Shown piece by piece: positions 12,182-22,289 of a stretch of 64,000 nucleotides of DNA (its first letter is position 1; each line of letters opens with the position of its first letter). The DNA lies in contig JADWQD010000010.1 of NCBI GenBank assembly GCA_016110215.1, positions 124,001 through 188,000 on the forward strand, in the 5' to 3' direction. This DNA comes from Capronia americana. Taxonomy: Eukaryota > Ascomycota > Eurotiomycetes > Chaetothyriales > Herpotrichiellaceae. The notes under the pieces are model-generated. The model searched no databases, was not told where the DNA came from, and was given only the letters and a program-made list of their open reading frames with translations. The translations under genes were made by a program, and so were the position numbers.

Positions 12182-15100
12182 ATGAGACAGCCTCACAGTC
12201 CATCCTTGGGTGGTTCTGCCAAGGGCCAGTTGCATCAGGGAGACAATCACCATCATGCTGAGGGCTCGCCCCAAGGTCGCTCGCACGCACGCGGCGCAAA
12301 GATAACTGCCTCTGCAGCGGCTTCAGCTTCATATGGGCGTGGTGGAGGCGCGCTGCGGTCCATGGGCGAAAACTTCCAGGTCAACCGAGCTAATGGAACC
12401 TTCAGCCTCACGCTGCCGATTCATACCACGCCAGGACCTTCGGGCTTTGGCCCTTCTCTTGACTTGTCCTACGACTCTGGTCACGGCAACGGACCGTTTG
12501 GTATAGGATGGTCGTTGGGCCTCGGAGGCATTTCACGCCAGACATCCAATGGCATCCCGAAATACGACCATTCAGATGTCTTCATCTTATCGGGAGTGGA
12601 TGACTTGGTCCCAAGAACGACGGACGCCACTGAAGGTCAACGACTTTCCAGTGATGGCAATTACTGCATCCAACTTTACCGCCCTCGTACAGAAAACCAT
12701 GCCTTGCGCATCGAAAAATGGACCAGCTGCGACGATGAAACAGATGTCCATTGGCGTACCGTCTCGGATACCAATGTGACGACGGTCTACGGCGATGCGA
12801 ATGATTCGCGCCTGGTTGATACCACGTCCGCATTGCGTATTTTCTCCTGGTTGCCCTGCCGCTCATGGGATGCTTATGGGCACGAGATAGAGTATGAGTA
12901 CAAGGGCGAGGATGCAGAGCCTGTCATCGCATCTGACGACTTTTTGGCCTTGTCGGAGATGCAGCGGTCCCCGGAAGTCCACCAGCGACAGAGACATCTT
13001 AGATCTATTCGGTATGGCAATCGTGCACCCAATCGCGACTTGCAAACGTGGGTGCCGCTGCCGCGAAGCGCTTCTCGGCAATGGTGTTTCGAAGTCATCT
13101 TTGATTACGGAGAGCACGACCTTGACACACCTACTGCCGCCAAGAAGCAGCCGCAGACGTGGTCACGGAGACTCGACCCATTCTCAGTGGCAACGAGCGG
13201 CTTCGAGATCAGATCCAGTAGGCTTTGTCGGCGAGTGCTTATGTTCCATCACTTCAAGCAGCTAAAGCGTGACGACTGCCTGGTTGCATCAACTCTATTT
13301 CAATATAACGAATCACCCTCCGGCTCTTTTCTCCGTTCTGTTCAGCGTCAAGGCCACCGTCCAAAAGGAGAAGCGGAGTATACCACAGAGACCCTGCCGC
13401 CATTTGAGTTTGTTTACAACCTCAATCGCGCCCAGGAGACACTCCCAGTCAAATCACTCGAGAACTTCTACCAAGAACTTGGACCAGCACGACAGAGCAC
13501 ACACTCGACTTGGGTAGATCTGAACGGCGATGGTGCGCCTGGGCTGTTCCACGTGCTTGGTGATGGTTCGTGGCTCTACCAAAGAAACGAAAACGCCTTG
13601 CTCGACTCTACCGACAAACCGCCTTGTCTGAATCCCCCAATGTCATTGTCTTCCCGCCCAAATTCCAGCAAAGCATCAGACTTCTACCTCACTGACTTGA
13701 ATGGCAAAGGGCAGCTCGACCTAGTTTACAGTAACTCCGCCGGCATCCCCTGTGGCTATGTGGAACGATGCGGTACCGAGTGGGCCGAGCAAGCTCAATT
13801 TCAGACGGTCCCCTTATCAAGCACAAATCAAATGACTCAGCAGATTGATCTCACCGGTAACGGCCTTGAGGATCTCTTGTTCATCGATCACGAAAATGGC
13901 TACCATAAGTGGTATCAGTCGCTTGGTAAAGTGGGTTTCGCCGCTGCGCAATCTCTCGCAACGGCATCCAGTCAACCGGTTCTTCTTGGTCAGAACAAGA
14001 CAATCGCAGTCTTTGTTGCCGACATGACAGGTGACGGACTGACGGATATCGTGGCAATAAGCAATGGCAGTGTATCATACTGGCAAAACCTTGGTTTTGG
14101 TCGTTTCAGTCCCGAAGTATCGATGAGCCATGCACCCTGGTTGGATCAACTGGGTCAATTCTCAACCTCAAGGTTGCGATTGGCCGATGTTGATGGCTCC
14201 GGCACGGCTGATCTGCTGTACATGCCCACGGATGGTGGTATACAAATCTACCCAAACTGCTCGGGGAATGGGTGGGGCAAAGAGCGTAAAATCACCTCTT
14301 TTCCGGCCATCGACGACCTCTCCTCTGTTACAATCGTCGACTTGCTGGGGAAAGGCACGCCGTGTATCTGTTGGACAGGGCTTGATGTGACGGGTTCCAG
14401 ACCATCTAGCCTATTCTACATCGATTTGATGTCAGGCTCGAAGCCAAACCTATTGTGCAAATACACAAACGGGCTGGGACGAACCATGAAAGTTTCCTAC
14501 CGCCCTTCTACTCAGTTCTTCTTGGAAGACGAGCGGAATGGCTGTCCCTGGACCACGCGACTACCCTTTCCGGTCCACTGTGTGCACAAGACGACAGAGA
14601 CAGACCTCATCACCAACACCTCCTACGTGAGTCGGTTTGCATATCATGAAGGCTATTTTGACCCCGAAGAACGAAGTTTTCGTGGTTTCGGCATGGTAGA
14701 AGAATGGGATGCGGCAGAGTTCGACATGGGTCCTAAGCAGACATTCAAGAAGCCTCCTATCCACTCCAAGACTTGGTTCCATACTGGCTCCCCGAAGTAT
14801 ACTGTTCAATACCCACACCCAGATTTCCCTTCAAAGCTGAGTGACTCATACATTGTCGGCATTGGCTACGAGACAGCTCCTTTTGACCTTTCACGAGCTT
14901 TGCATGGGCAGCAGCTGAGGCAAGAGATATACTGCGATGATGGTTCCGCCCTCGCCAGTGTCCCGTTTTCCTTGACCGAGGCCTCTTTCCGAGTCTCTCA
15001 AATACAGAGAAGGGACGGGGACCGCCCAGGAGTACTGATGCTAAGCTCGCACGAGACGGTATTTCAGGAGGTAGACCGCTCGATACCAGACGGTCACATC

Positions 15101-18100
15101 GATCTTGAGACTCAAGACAACCATGTTGCTCGCTTTAAAATTGAAACTCAGACCCATCGGAGTTACGTGCTGGCGACAAACCACTATGGGGACCTGGCTG
15201 AGGTCATCGACGTGTCTTTCGGCAAGGTTACAAGTGAATTGAGTAGCCCGGAGGACCGTGCAAAGCAGCAGGAAACAATCATGACCTTAACCACTACTCG
15301 ATATACGGACGATGTGGACGACCTTGACAACTATCGGCGGCCTGTCGTATGCGAGACCACGAATTTTAGAATAGCAGGGATTTCCCCCGCAACGTTTGCG
15401 GAGGTCGACGCTGACTTCGGACTGTGGATGAGGACAATCTCAAAAGATGCCACAGTGACCTTGGACGAGAACGCCGCATCAACCGCCGACAAGCCAGTCA
15501 AGATTGTGGTGGCGAAGACCAGGCACTACCAGCAGGCCGAGGACTTCTCCGACAGGTTGAAACTAGACAAATTGGAACCATTTTCGACGTCTGATCAAAG
15601 TTATGATTTGGTCTTCACCCAGCAGCTCCTCCAGTCGCTCTATGGGGACCTGCCGGGCCAAGCATCTATCAAGGATGATGATATGCGGAAGGGAGGTTAC
15701 GAACTGCTTGACGATGGGTGTTGGTGGAGCCCTACGCCGAGGATCATATTTGGTTCTGAGCAAACCAGCACCTTATCCGCAGCAAGAGCCTCCTTTTATA
15801 CGCCTACTGCTACTCAGGACGCCTTTGGAAATGTGACGAGAACCAAGTATGACGAAAGCTGGATGCTGGTAACAGACGTCACCGACGCCGTGGAGAATCA
15901 ATTATCCCATGAATATGACTATGTCAGTCTTCAATCGACTATGACCACTGACGCGAACGACAATCGCGTCGCCTTCCTGTACGATTGCTTTGCTGATCAA
16001 GTCGGCATTGCCCGCATGGGAAAGGAGAAGGTGAAGCTCGGTGAGCCCTTTGACAGAACAGAAGTGCCATCCGAGGAAGTGGTCCGGTCTTTCCTTCAGC
16101 AGCCGGATCACGACATTGCCAAAAAGCTTCTTGGACCACTTTCGAGCCTTAGGTTGGTTGATATGAATGCCTACTACCGAGGACTTTCAACTGGTCAGGT
16201 CCGCCCTACCGTGCAAGCTTTGCTTGTGCGCGATAGGCACATTCCAGAGGACGCGACCGATGAGGCGACGATACCGATCCATCTCGATTATCTGGATGGC
16301 TCTGGAGAGGTCTTGCAATCCTGTGACTTTCTAGACCAGAGTACAGAAGAGCAATGGGGCTGCTCCTCCCTGGTTGTGCACGACAATGTTGGCAATCCCG
16401 TGCAAGAGTTTCGACCTTACTACTCAAAAGACCACAAGTTCAGACGGCAACCTAATAAATCTGGGCCGGCCACCACGTACCTGTACGACTCGCGCAATCG
16501 CGCTGTAGCGATTCTGTCGCCCGACCACTCTTTCACCAAAGTGAAACTTGACATGTGGTCGCGGTCAAATTTCAGCGCTGGTAACAACGTGCTCACCTCG
16601 GATGCCTCAAAAGATCCTGATGTTGGCGAGCTTTTCGCTCGATTGCCTCACGAGTCATATTACCCATCTTGGCTTAAGAATCAAGAAGATTTGCCAAACA
16701 GCTCGGTTGCCAACCTGAAAGCAGTACAGAAATCATCTCTTTATCATGACAAACCGCACGTTGACCATTATGATGCGCTGCACCGCACTATCTTGTCCAT
16801 CACTGATAATGGTAGTGAGAAGGTGGAAATTCGCCATTTGTACGACCTGCGTGGAAACCACGTCAGCACGACTGATCCCAAGAAGAGAGTCGTGGAAAGC
16901 CTCAAATATGATCTACTCGGTCGAGTTATACAGAAAACGAGCATGGACTCGGGGTCCGAATGGTCGTTGCCAGCTTGTGATGGTCAAACCATGTACCACT
17001 GGAATAGTCGTGGAATTCACACACGAAAAGCATACGATGCTCTAAGGAGGCTTGTTGCTGAGAAGGTCTCCGAGAGCCAAGCGCCTGAGAGAACAGTCAA
17101 GCTGATTCGCTACGGGGAGGGTGTACCAGAGGCGAAGGACCAAAATCTTCGAGGACAGGTCTACCAGGAGTGCGACCAGGCTGGGATGACAACCTATTTG
17201 TCCTACGACTTGGATTCAAACTGTGTGCAGACAGAAACACAATTGGCCAGTGATTTCAAGACAACACTTGACTGGGCAACCGACCAGGTACTCGAAGACG
17301 AGAAGTACATAACCCAGGAAAGCTTCGACGCCTTGGGTCGTACCGTCACATGCCGAAATGCCAAAGGGGCAACCACAAAGTACGAATACAATCGCGCTGG
17401 TGCGACGAAAGCAATTTCATGGCGTCCCGATGATACGGCCGAATGGACCACCTACGTCAAGAACACTCTTTACGATGCCGAGGGTTTGGTCACCCAGATT
17501 GACTATGGAAACGGCGTCAACACAAGGCTCGGGTACGACGCACTTACAAGGCAGGTCATCAACAAGAAAACCGTCAGGGTCAACGGCTCGCCAAAAACCT
17601 TGCAAGATCTCAGCTTTACCTATGACATCGAGCATCGAATGATCCTCTCAAGCGACGCGGCGCAGAGCGATGTATTTTTCCGCAATGCCCAGGTGTCGGC
17701 GGACCGTGAATTCACTTATAACGCCGCTGGAGAACTCATCGAGGCGCGTGGTCGGGAATTCTTGAGCACAGCGGATGGTCACGCGAGAATATGTTCGCCT
17801 TACTCGTCGAAAAGTCCTTGTTTGCAAGAGCTACTGCCGGCAAATGGTGCTCAGCTGTGTCGATACATGGAGACCTATATGTACGACAAAGTAGGTAACA
17901 TCACTCAAATGAAGCACGAACCAGTCGACGATGTCGGCGCTACCGGGTGGACACGCGACTATGTTTACGACAGTGGCAGTAACAAATTGCTGAGCACAAC
18001 TGTAGGGAAAGACAAGCTAGAGGAGAAATATTCGTACGAAGAGGGAGCTGGACAGCAAGGCTGCATGACGGCCTTGATGCCTGGCTATTCCGCCTTGGTC

Positions 18101-19516
18101 TGGGACTTCGATGACCAGCTGCGCACCACAAGCACTCAGAGAAAGAACAAGGGAACTCCAGAGACTACATGGTACGTCTACGACAGCTCAGGCCATCGCG
18201 TTCGGAAGATCACGGAGCTTGCATCGGACAATGATGAATTACCCTTGCGCAAGAAATGTGAAACCATCTACCTCCCAGATGTCGAAATCTACAAGGTCTA
18301 CGAAGGTGACGGTCAGACAGTTCGGAAGACCAAAACCTCCCACACAGCGACCGCGGCTAACTTAGTCGCAACCATCGAACAAACCATCGAAAAGGAGAAA
18401 ACCGGTGTCTTGGTCCGGTACAGCGTTGGCACGTCTATGGAGGTCGATGATCAGGGCCAACTCATTTCCTACGAAGAATATTCACCTTTTGGTTCAACCA
18501 CCTATGTCGCGTGCGGCAGGGACATTGAAGCACCTAGCCGGTATCGCTACGCAGCTTATGAGCGAGACCGTGAAACGGGTTTGTACTACTGTGAAGCACG
18601 GTACTATGCTTCATGGCTGGGCCGCTGGCTATCGCCGGACCCAGGAGGGACCATCGACGGTCTGAACCTCTTCGCCTACTGCCGGAACGACCCCGTCAAT
18701 TACCACGACCCTTCGGGAACCGTCACAACTCAGAATTGGGAACGGTATGGTGGAATTGGTCTTGGAGGCGACCCTAGACCGAAGAAACCCCATGTCTTGA
18801 TAAGGATCCTCAAGAAAGTCGTTCAGCCGCTACTCGACACGGTCCTCGTGGTGCCTCTGATAGTGGCGCACATTTTAACCCCAGAGAAAGGCCCTGACGA
18901 GCCCGTTCGTCGGAGAAGGAGAGCCTCGGCGCCCACCAGTGTGATCGCCCAGATCGCACGAGACCTCCGCCGTCCGCAACCGCCGATAAAGAAGCCCAAC
19001 TTTGTGCGCAGGTTCTTGTCCCGCTTCACACGTCAAACTAAGATCTCTCCTACAAAGGGGCCCCCTGCAAACTCCAACGTGGTCTCGAGCTTGGCAGCCA
19101 CCGCAATTACAGCCGTCCCTGGCTCTCATTCACCCGTTGCCCATTCTCGACGGGCGTCAGTCAGTTCGCCTTTGCAGGCACGACGCTTGGTGTTCAAGAA
19201 AAGTTTTGTTGGAGACCACACGTTTCAAGGGGAACCTGTTTCCCGTCCATCGGACGTGAGGGCGGCCAATGTGCATGATCCCCTGGCATCTGTGCCTTCA
19301 GTTCCTTTCCACTCACTAGCACCCGGGCCTAAGCTAGACCCTAAGCCTCTGCCCGCCACGACGGTAGAGCCGCTTGAAGTGACTAACCTAGACACACCCA
19401 GCACGGAGAGCGCAAAGATACCGAGAGTGCAAAAGGAGTTCCAGATACGGCGTAAGCCGAATTGGCAGGTGACGGGACCAGTTCCCCGAAAAATCGGTCA
19501 TCACTTCAAATCTTGA
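12182..19516 (+). CDS. TcB-TcC fusion: SpvB / FG-GAP / Tcd-mid / Rhs protein with variable C-terminus
   Basis: This is a single uninterrupted frame of 2444 aa from the ATG at 12182. After a Gly/His-rich leader, residues about 55-350 are an SpvB domain (NRANGTFSLTLPIHT, GPFGIGWSLGL). Several FG-GAP/VCBS-like calcium-type loops follow at about 445-700 (DLNGDGAPG, DMTGDGLTD, DVDGSGTAD), then the TcdB middle regions (LPFPVHCVHK, YFDPEERSFRGFGMVEEWD) and Rhs/YD repeats. The Rhs core near 2125-2180 keeps the ERDxxTGLYY, SPDPGG and DPSG motifs linked to aspartyl self-cleavage in bacterial TcC proteins. Residues about 2181-2444 are a separate, Arg/Lys/Pro-rich effector-like segment. Bacterial TcB (about 1500 aa) and TcC (about 950 aa) are commonly separate genes; their summed length matches this fusion. 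There is no signal peptide and no intron. The effector activity cannot be assigned. Confidence 0.95.
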   Translation: MRQPHSPSLGGSAKGQLHQGDNHHHAEGSPQGRSHARGAKITASAAASASYGRGGGALRSMGENFQVNRANGTFSLTLPIHTTPGPSGFGPSLDLSYDSGHGNGPFGIGWSLGLGGISRQTSNGIPKYDHSDVFILSGVDDLVPRTTDATEGQRLSSDGNYCIQLYRPRTENHALRIEKWTSCDDETDVHWRTVSDTNVTTVYGDANDSRLVDTTSALRIFSWLPCRSWDAYGHEIEYEYKGEDAEPVIASDDFLALSEMQRSPEVHQRQRHLRSIRYGNRAPNRDLQTWVPLPRSASRQWCFEVIFDYGEHDLDTPTAAKKQPQTWSRRLDPFSVATSGFEIRSSRLCRRVLMFHHFKQLKRDDCLVASTLFQYNESPSGSFLRSVQRQGHRPKGEAEYTTETLPPFEFVYNLNRAQETLPVKSLENFYQELGPARQSTHSTWVDLNGDGAPGLFHVLGDGSWLYQRNENALLDSTDKPPCLNPPMSLSSRPNSSKASDFYLTDLNGKGQLDLVYSNSAGIPCGYVERCGTEWAEQAQFQTVPLSSTNQMTQQIDLTGNGLEDLLFIDHENGYHKWYQSLGKVGFAAAQSLATASSQPVLLGQNKTIAVFVADMTGDGLTDIVAISNGSVSYWQNLGFGRFSPEVSMSHAPWLDQLGQFSTSRLRLADVDGSGTADLLYMPTDGGIQIYPNCSGNGWGKERKITSFPAIDDLSSVTIVDLLGKGTPCICWTGLDVTGSRPSSLFYIDLMSGSKPNLLCKYTNGLGRTMKVSYRPSTQFFLEDERNGCPWTTRLPFPVHCVHKTTETDLITNTSYVSRFAYHEGYFDPEERSFRGFGMVEEWDAAEFDMGPKQTFKKPPIHSKTWFHTGSPKYTVQYPHPDFPSKLSDSYIVGIGYETAPFDLSRALHGQQLRQEIYCDDGSALASVPFSLTEASFRVSQIQRRDGDRPGVLMLSSHETVFQEVDRSIPDGHIDLETQDNHVARFKIETQTHRSYVLATNHYGDLAEVIDVSFGKVTSELSSPEDRAKQQETIMTLTTTRYTDDVDDLDNYRRPVVCETTNFRIAGISPATFAEVDADFGLWMRTISKDATVTLDENAASTADKPVKIVVAKTRHYQQAEDFSDRLKLDKLEPFSTSDQSYDLVFTQQLLQSLYGDLPGQASIKDDDMRKGGYELLDDGCWWSPTPRIIFGSEQTSTLSAARASFYTPTATQDAFGNVTRTKYDESWMLVTDVTDAVENQLSHEYDYVSLQSTMTTDANDNRVAFLYDCFADQVGIARMGKEKVKLGEPFDRTEVPSEEVVRSFLQQPDHDIAKKLLGPLSSLRLVDMNAYYRGLSTGQVRPTVQALLVRDRHIPEDATDEATIPIHLDYLDGSGEVLQSCDFLDQSTEEQWGCSSLVVHDNVGNPVQEFRPYYSKDHKFRRQPNKSGPATTYLYDSRNRAVAILSPDHSFTKVKLDMWSRSNFSAGNNVLTSDASKDPDVGELFARLPHESYYPSWLKNQEDLPNSSVANLKAVQKSSLYHDKPHVDHYDALHRTILSITDNGSEKVEIRHLYDLRGNHVSTTDPKKRVVESLKYDLLGRVIQKTSMDSGSEWSLPACDGQTMYHWNSRGIHTRKAYDALRRLVAEKVSESQAPERTVKLIRYGEGVPEAKDQNLRGQVYQECDQAGMTTYLSYDLDSNCVQTETQLASDFKTTLDWATDQVLEDEKYITQESFDALGRTVTCRNAKGATTKYEYNRAGATKAISWRPDDTAEWTTYVKNTLYDAEGLVTQIDYGNGVNTRLGYDALTRQVINKKTVRVNGSPKTLQDLSFTYDIEHRMILSSDAAQSDVFFRNAQVSADREFTYNAAGELIEARGREFLSTADGHARICSPYSSKSPCLQELLPANGAQLCRYMETYMYDKVGNITQMKHEPVDDVGATGWTRDYVYDSGSNKLLSTTVGKDKLEEKYSYEEGAGQQGCMTALMPGYSALVWDFDDQLRTTSTQRKNKGTPETTWYVYDSSGHRVRKITELASDNDELPLRKKCETIYLPDVEIYKVYEGDGQTVRKTKTSHTATAANLVATIEQTIEKEKTGVLVRYSVGTSMEVDDQGQLISYEEYSPFGSTTYVACGRDIEAPSRYRYAAYERDRETGLYYCEARYYASWLGRWLSPDPGGTIDGLNLFAYCRNDPVNYHDPSGTVTTQNWERYGGIGLGGDPRPKKPHVLIRILKKVVQPLLDTVLVVPLIVAHILTPEKGPDEPVRRRRRASAPTSVIAQIARDLRRPQPPIKKPNFVRRFLSRFTRQTKISPTKGPPANSNVVSSLAATAITAVPGSHSPVAHSRRASVSSPLQARRLVFKKSFVGDHTFQGEPVSRPSDVRAANVHDPLASVPSVPFHSLAPGPKLDPKPLPATTVEPLEVTNLDTPSTESAKIPRVQKEFQIRRKPNWQVTGPVPRKIGHHFKS
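18721..19516 (+). other. Hypervariable C-terminal effector-like segment of the TcB-TcC fusion
   Basis: This codes for about 264 aa after the conserved DPSG motif, the place where bacterial TcC proteins are cut and where unrelated toxic domains are exchanged. It holds a hydrophobic stretch near its start (LDTVLVVPLIVAHIL), a run of five arginines, a basic RRFLSRFTRQTK patch, and then a long Ser/Pro-rich basic tail. I see no ADP-ribosyltransferase, deamidase, nuclease or protease motif. The boundary is inferred from the family. The fold and activity are unknown. Confidence 0.7.
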
Positions 19517-19881
19517 GCTCTCGTCTTGAGGAGCAAAACGATGGGAGCGAGGAAGGTCCTTCTTAGGACCAGACACAGATAATACTGGCGATCTGTGAGA
19601 GAATAAGATGGGTTTCCTTGTATGTTCAACGGTATAGGGTCACTTGCTCTTTGGTAGCTCTGCAAGGACCTTCCATCGCTCTCAGCGTCGTCCCAAGGTT
19701 CATAATCCTGTAGTGAGCCCTTTGGTGCTGGTGCACTACACTCCTTCATCACGGATCGCGGTGCGAACAATGTCTTGTCTCTAGCACTCCAGACTCCGCA
19801 CTGGCGGCCTGCTCCGCCCATGTAGTCTTGTGATTGATTAAAGGAAGCATCGATGTTCAGAGTTGTTTCTCCACTAGATTT
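19517..19881 (-). other. Possible 3' extension of the STAND-N-terminal gene
   Basis: The minus-strand frame of the neighbouring gene stays open past its TAA at 19884-19882, in the same phase, for about 127 codons to a stop at 19501-19503. A GTAAGA donor (19946) and an AG acceptor (19869) would remove the stop as a 78-nt intron and keep phase. The gene would then end inside the last 16 nt of the convergent TcB-TcC coding region and code for about 738 aa. The branch site is weak. A simple 3' untranslated region is equally possible. Confidence 0.35.
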
Positions 19882-21840
19882 TTATAAGCTAGCATCTGTC
19901 TTTTGTGCAGGTATAGCTAGGGAGCCCCGATCGGGTCGCTTCTTACTGTCGATCTCGGCAAGCTTGCTTTGAAACAAAGACATTTGCTGTCCGATCTTAC
20001 GTGATTCTTCTACATTAGAATCACTATCTTCTTCGGATTGTTCTCTTTGTCGACCCCGTCGTAGAGACATCCGACTCCTTTGCGGAAATATTTTTCCATT
20101 ATAGTACTGTTGATACTCGGCATGTTCGTCAAGTATCTTGGAGAGTCTCTCCTGAGCAAGTCTCCGAGCCGCGTCCTCGAGATTCTCGTATCGTGGCGGG
20201 TCTGCAACTGGCGCAGGTTGATTCGTGGCATCCAACTGTGCGCGTCGGCCGGCTGTGTGTGCTGCATACTGACCTTGCGACCGATGGATCCCTTTTGCCT
20301 CGTCGATCTGAGCTTGTTGTACAGCAAACATTTTCTTGGCCATAGCCACAGCAGAAGCTCGCAACATGTCTTGCCGCCGTCGTTCTTCGATTTCTACAGA
20401 GAGACCCAATGTCTGCGAGCCTGTAGGCTTCGCTACGATCGTAGATTTGCCGTTGTCTTTGGAACTGCTCTGATTATCCGTGTTTGACGCAGATGGTGGA
20501 GCGGTCCTTCTCAGAAAGTCGCCGAGGCGTTCCTTTTGTCGTATCACTTCGACTTGCAGCGCCAGCCTGTCTGGACTGGGAGGGTCTTCACCTCTTGAGA
20601 ACTTCACCATAGCTTCCTTTTCCCCAGGCGTTGCGATTTCTGGTTTCGGTTTATCCAGACTAACGCCATCCTGTCCTATCAGCAAATCAGCTGGGACTTT
20701 CCTCTCTTGGGACCTCACGACTTTTGGCACGAGTCTATCTGGGCTCCTTGAACTGTCTGAGTGGTGTCGCGGCCGATAGCCTCGTGTGTTTGGTATCCTG
20801 TCTGAACTGTCCGAGCTGTCTGCGCTTTCAGGATGATAGGGCCTAGGTATTTTGGAAAGAGGAAGTCCAAAGTTTTCAGACATTGGAGATCGAAAATCCC
20901 ATTTTGTAAGATACCTCGGACCTTCTATTGTCTGAACCAGTGTGTCAGTGCCTCCTGCAGCATTGGTCTTGAAGATGAGTTCTCCGATATTCGGCACGGT
21001 GACGTTCTCTGCTCCGGGTGATTCTACCTGGTTGGGTGATCCTTGATGATTGGCAGATTGCATCTTAGGCTCAGGATCATGCGCTGGCACTCCCGGGCGA
21101 TCAGGGGATTGATATCCAAGCTGGGTTGTTGGGGGAAGTACGTTTTCCAGTGTACGGGCGGCTTCTAGCATTGCTGGAGCATGTGCCGCTGGTAGTTCGG
21201 ATTGTAGTTGTACTGACTCGAGGATGATGGTTTGAGTGATGGCACCCGCCTGTATCTGAACCGCAATGCGTTCTGGCAATGCGGCTAGAGCGGCGGCAAT
21301 TTCGTCGAGGCCCAGGGCGGCGTCCTTGACATTCCGCCGGATACTTGAAGTATCCTCTTTGATAGCAGTACTAAGGGATCTTGACTGATCAGTAAAGTGA
21401 CGACTTTGATGAAATACAACTTACAAGCTCAGTAAGGCTAATGCGATCTCCAGCGAAGCCTTGTGAGATTCCAGTCGATTCCTCAGCTTGTTCATGTCGT
21501 TCTGGCCATAAAACGCCCACCGCATTTTATTGCCGAATCTATCGGAAGACAGATTATCCAGCATCTCACGCATGTCTTTGATGACTTCGCCCGCATTCGC
21601 AAGTACGAGCAGAACTCTCTGTTCGAGCGGTTGCGGTATTCGGTGGGAGGTGACCATACCATCGTTTCGCAATGTTTCCAGGCAGAGTCCTAGCGAGCTG
21701 AGCTCTTTGAGCACCGCATCGAGATCGCGATGGGCGTCCCGTACTTTGGAAACGAAAGAATAAATTTCCATCGACAACTTTCCAACATTGGAGAGCAGTG
21801 TGGTGCATGCCACCGTGATCGATAGAGGCTCGATCGGCAT
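19882..21840 (-). CDS. Fungal STAND N-terminal-domain protein, no NTPase domain
   Basis: There are two exons, 21840-21425 and 21379-19882, around a 45-nt intron (GTAAGT donor, CTGAT branch, AAG acceptor), giving 637 aa. Residues about 1-175 match the helical N-terminal domain found on fungal NACHT/STAND proteins: MPIEPLSITVACTTLL, then KMRWAFYGQNDMNKLRNRLE, then a LSTAIKEDTSSIRRNV-type stretch across the splice. In NLR-like proteins this domain is a signalling or death-inducing module. The rest is a polar, low-complexity, partly coiled-coil tail with an SDSSDSSD run. No Walker A motif, WD40 or ankyrin repeats follow, so this is not a full NLR. It is convergent with the TcB-TcC gene. A longer 3' end is possible (see the 19517-19881 entry). 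Confidence 0.75.
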
Positions 21841-22289
21841 CTTCGGGCTGGGACGTCACAGGGTGCTTCACGTGGAGATTGTCTTCAGGCATTAACTTCG
21901 ACATTGATATCCGTATTGTATACCATTGTTAGATGAGAGAGATAGAGATGTTGGTATTGGTATCAGGCTGGGGTGAAGCGATTTGGGTACGCCATGCGCC
22001 GCCAAGAGAAGGTAAATCGACGGCCGGCTCACCCCGCTTCGAGGTCAGGGTGATGCCGCTCTGTACTCACCCCAAGGTCAACTTGCTCACCCGTGTCTCA
22101 CCAGAGTTTTTGCATCCACACTAAACCTATGCAGCTTGTGCCCTGCCATTTCGCATTTGTTATCATTTATATAGTAATTACTATAGCAGATATAGAAGAT
22201 CAGAGGCCAATCCTGCAATACTCCACCAAGTACCGCCGTGTAGCCCCAACCACCCCTACATCAGGTAGCAGTTGCGGATCGCTCTCTCT
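21841..22289. other. Intergenic region upstream of the STAND-N gene
   Basis: About 450 nt lie between the STAND-N gene start and the 3' end of the mucin-like gene. Both are on the minus strand, so this should hold the STAND-N promoter and the terminator of the next gene. An AT-rich segment lies near 22155-22195. I see no gene. Confidence 0.5.
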
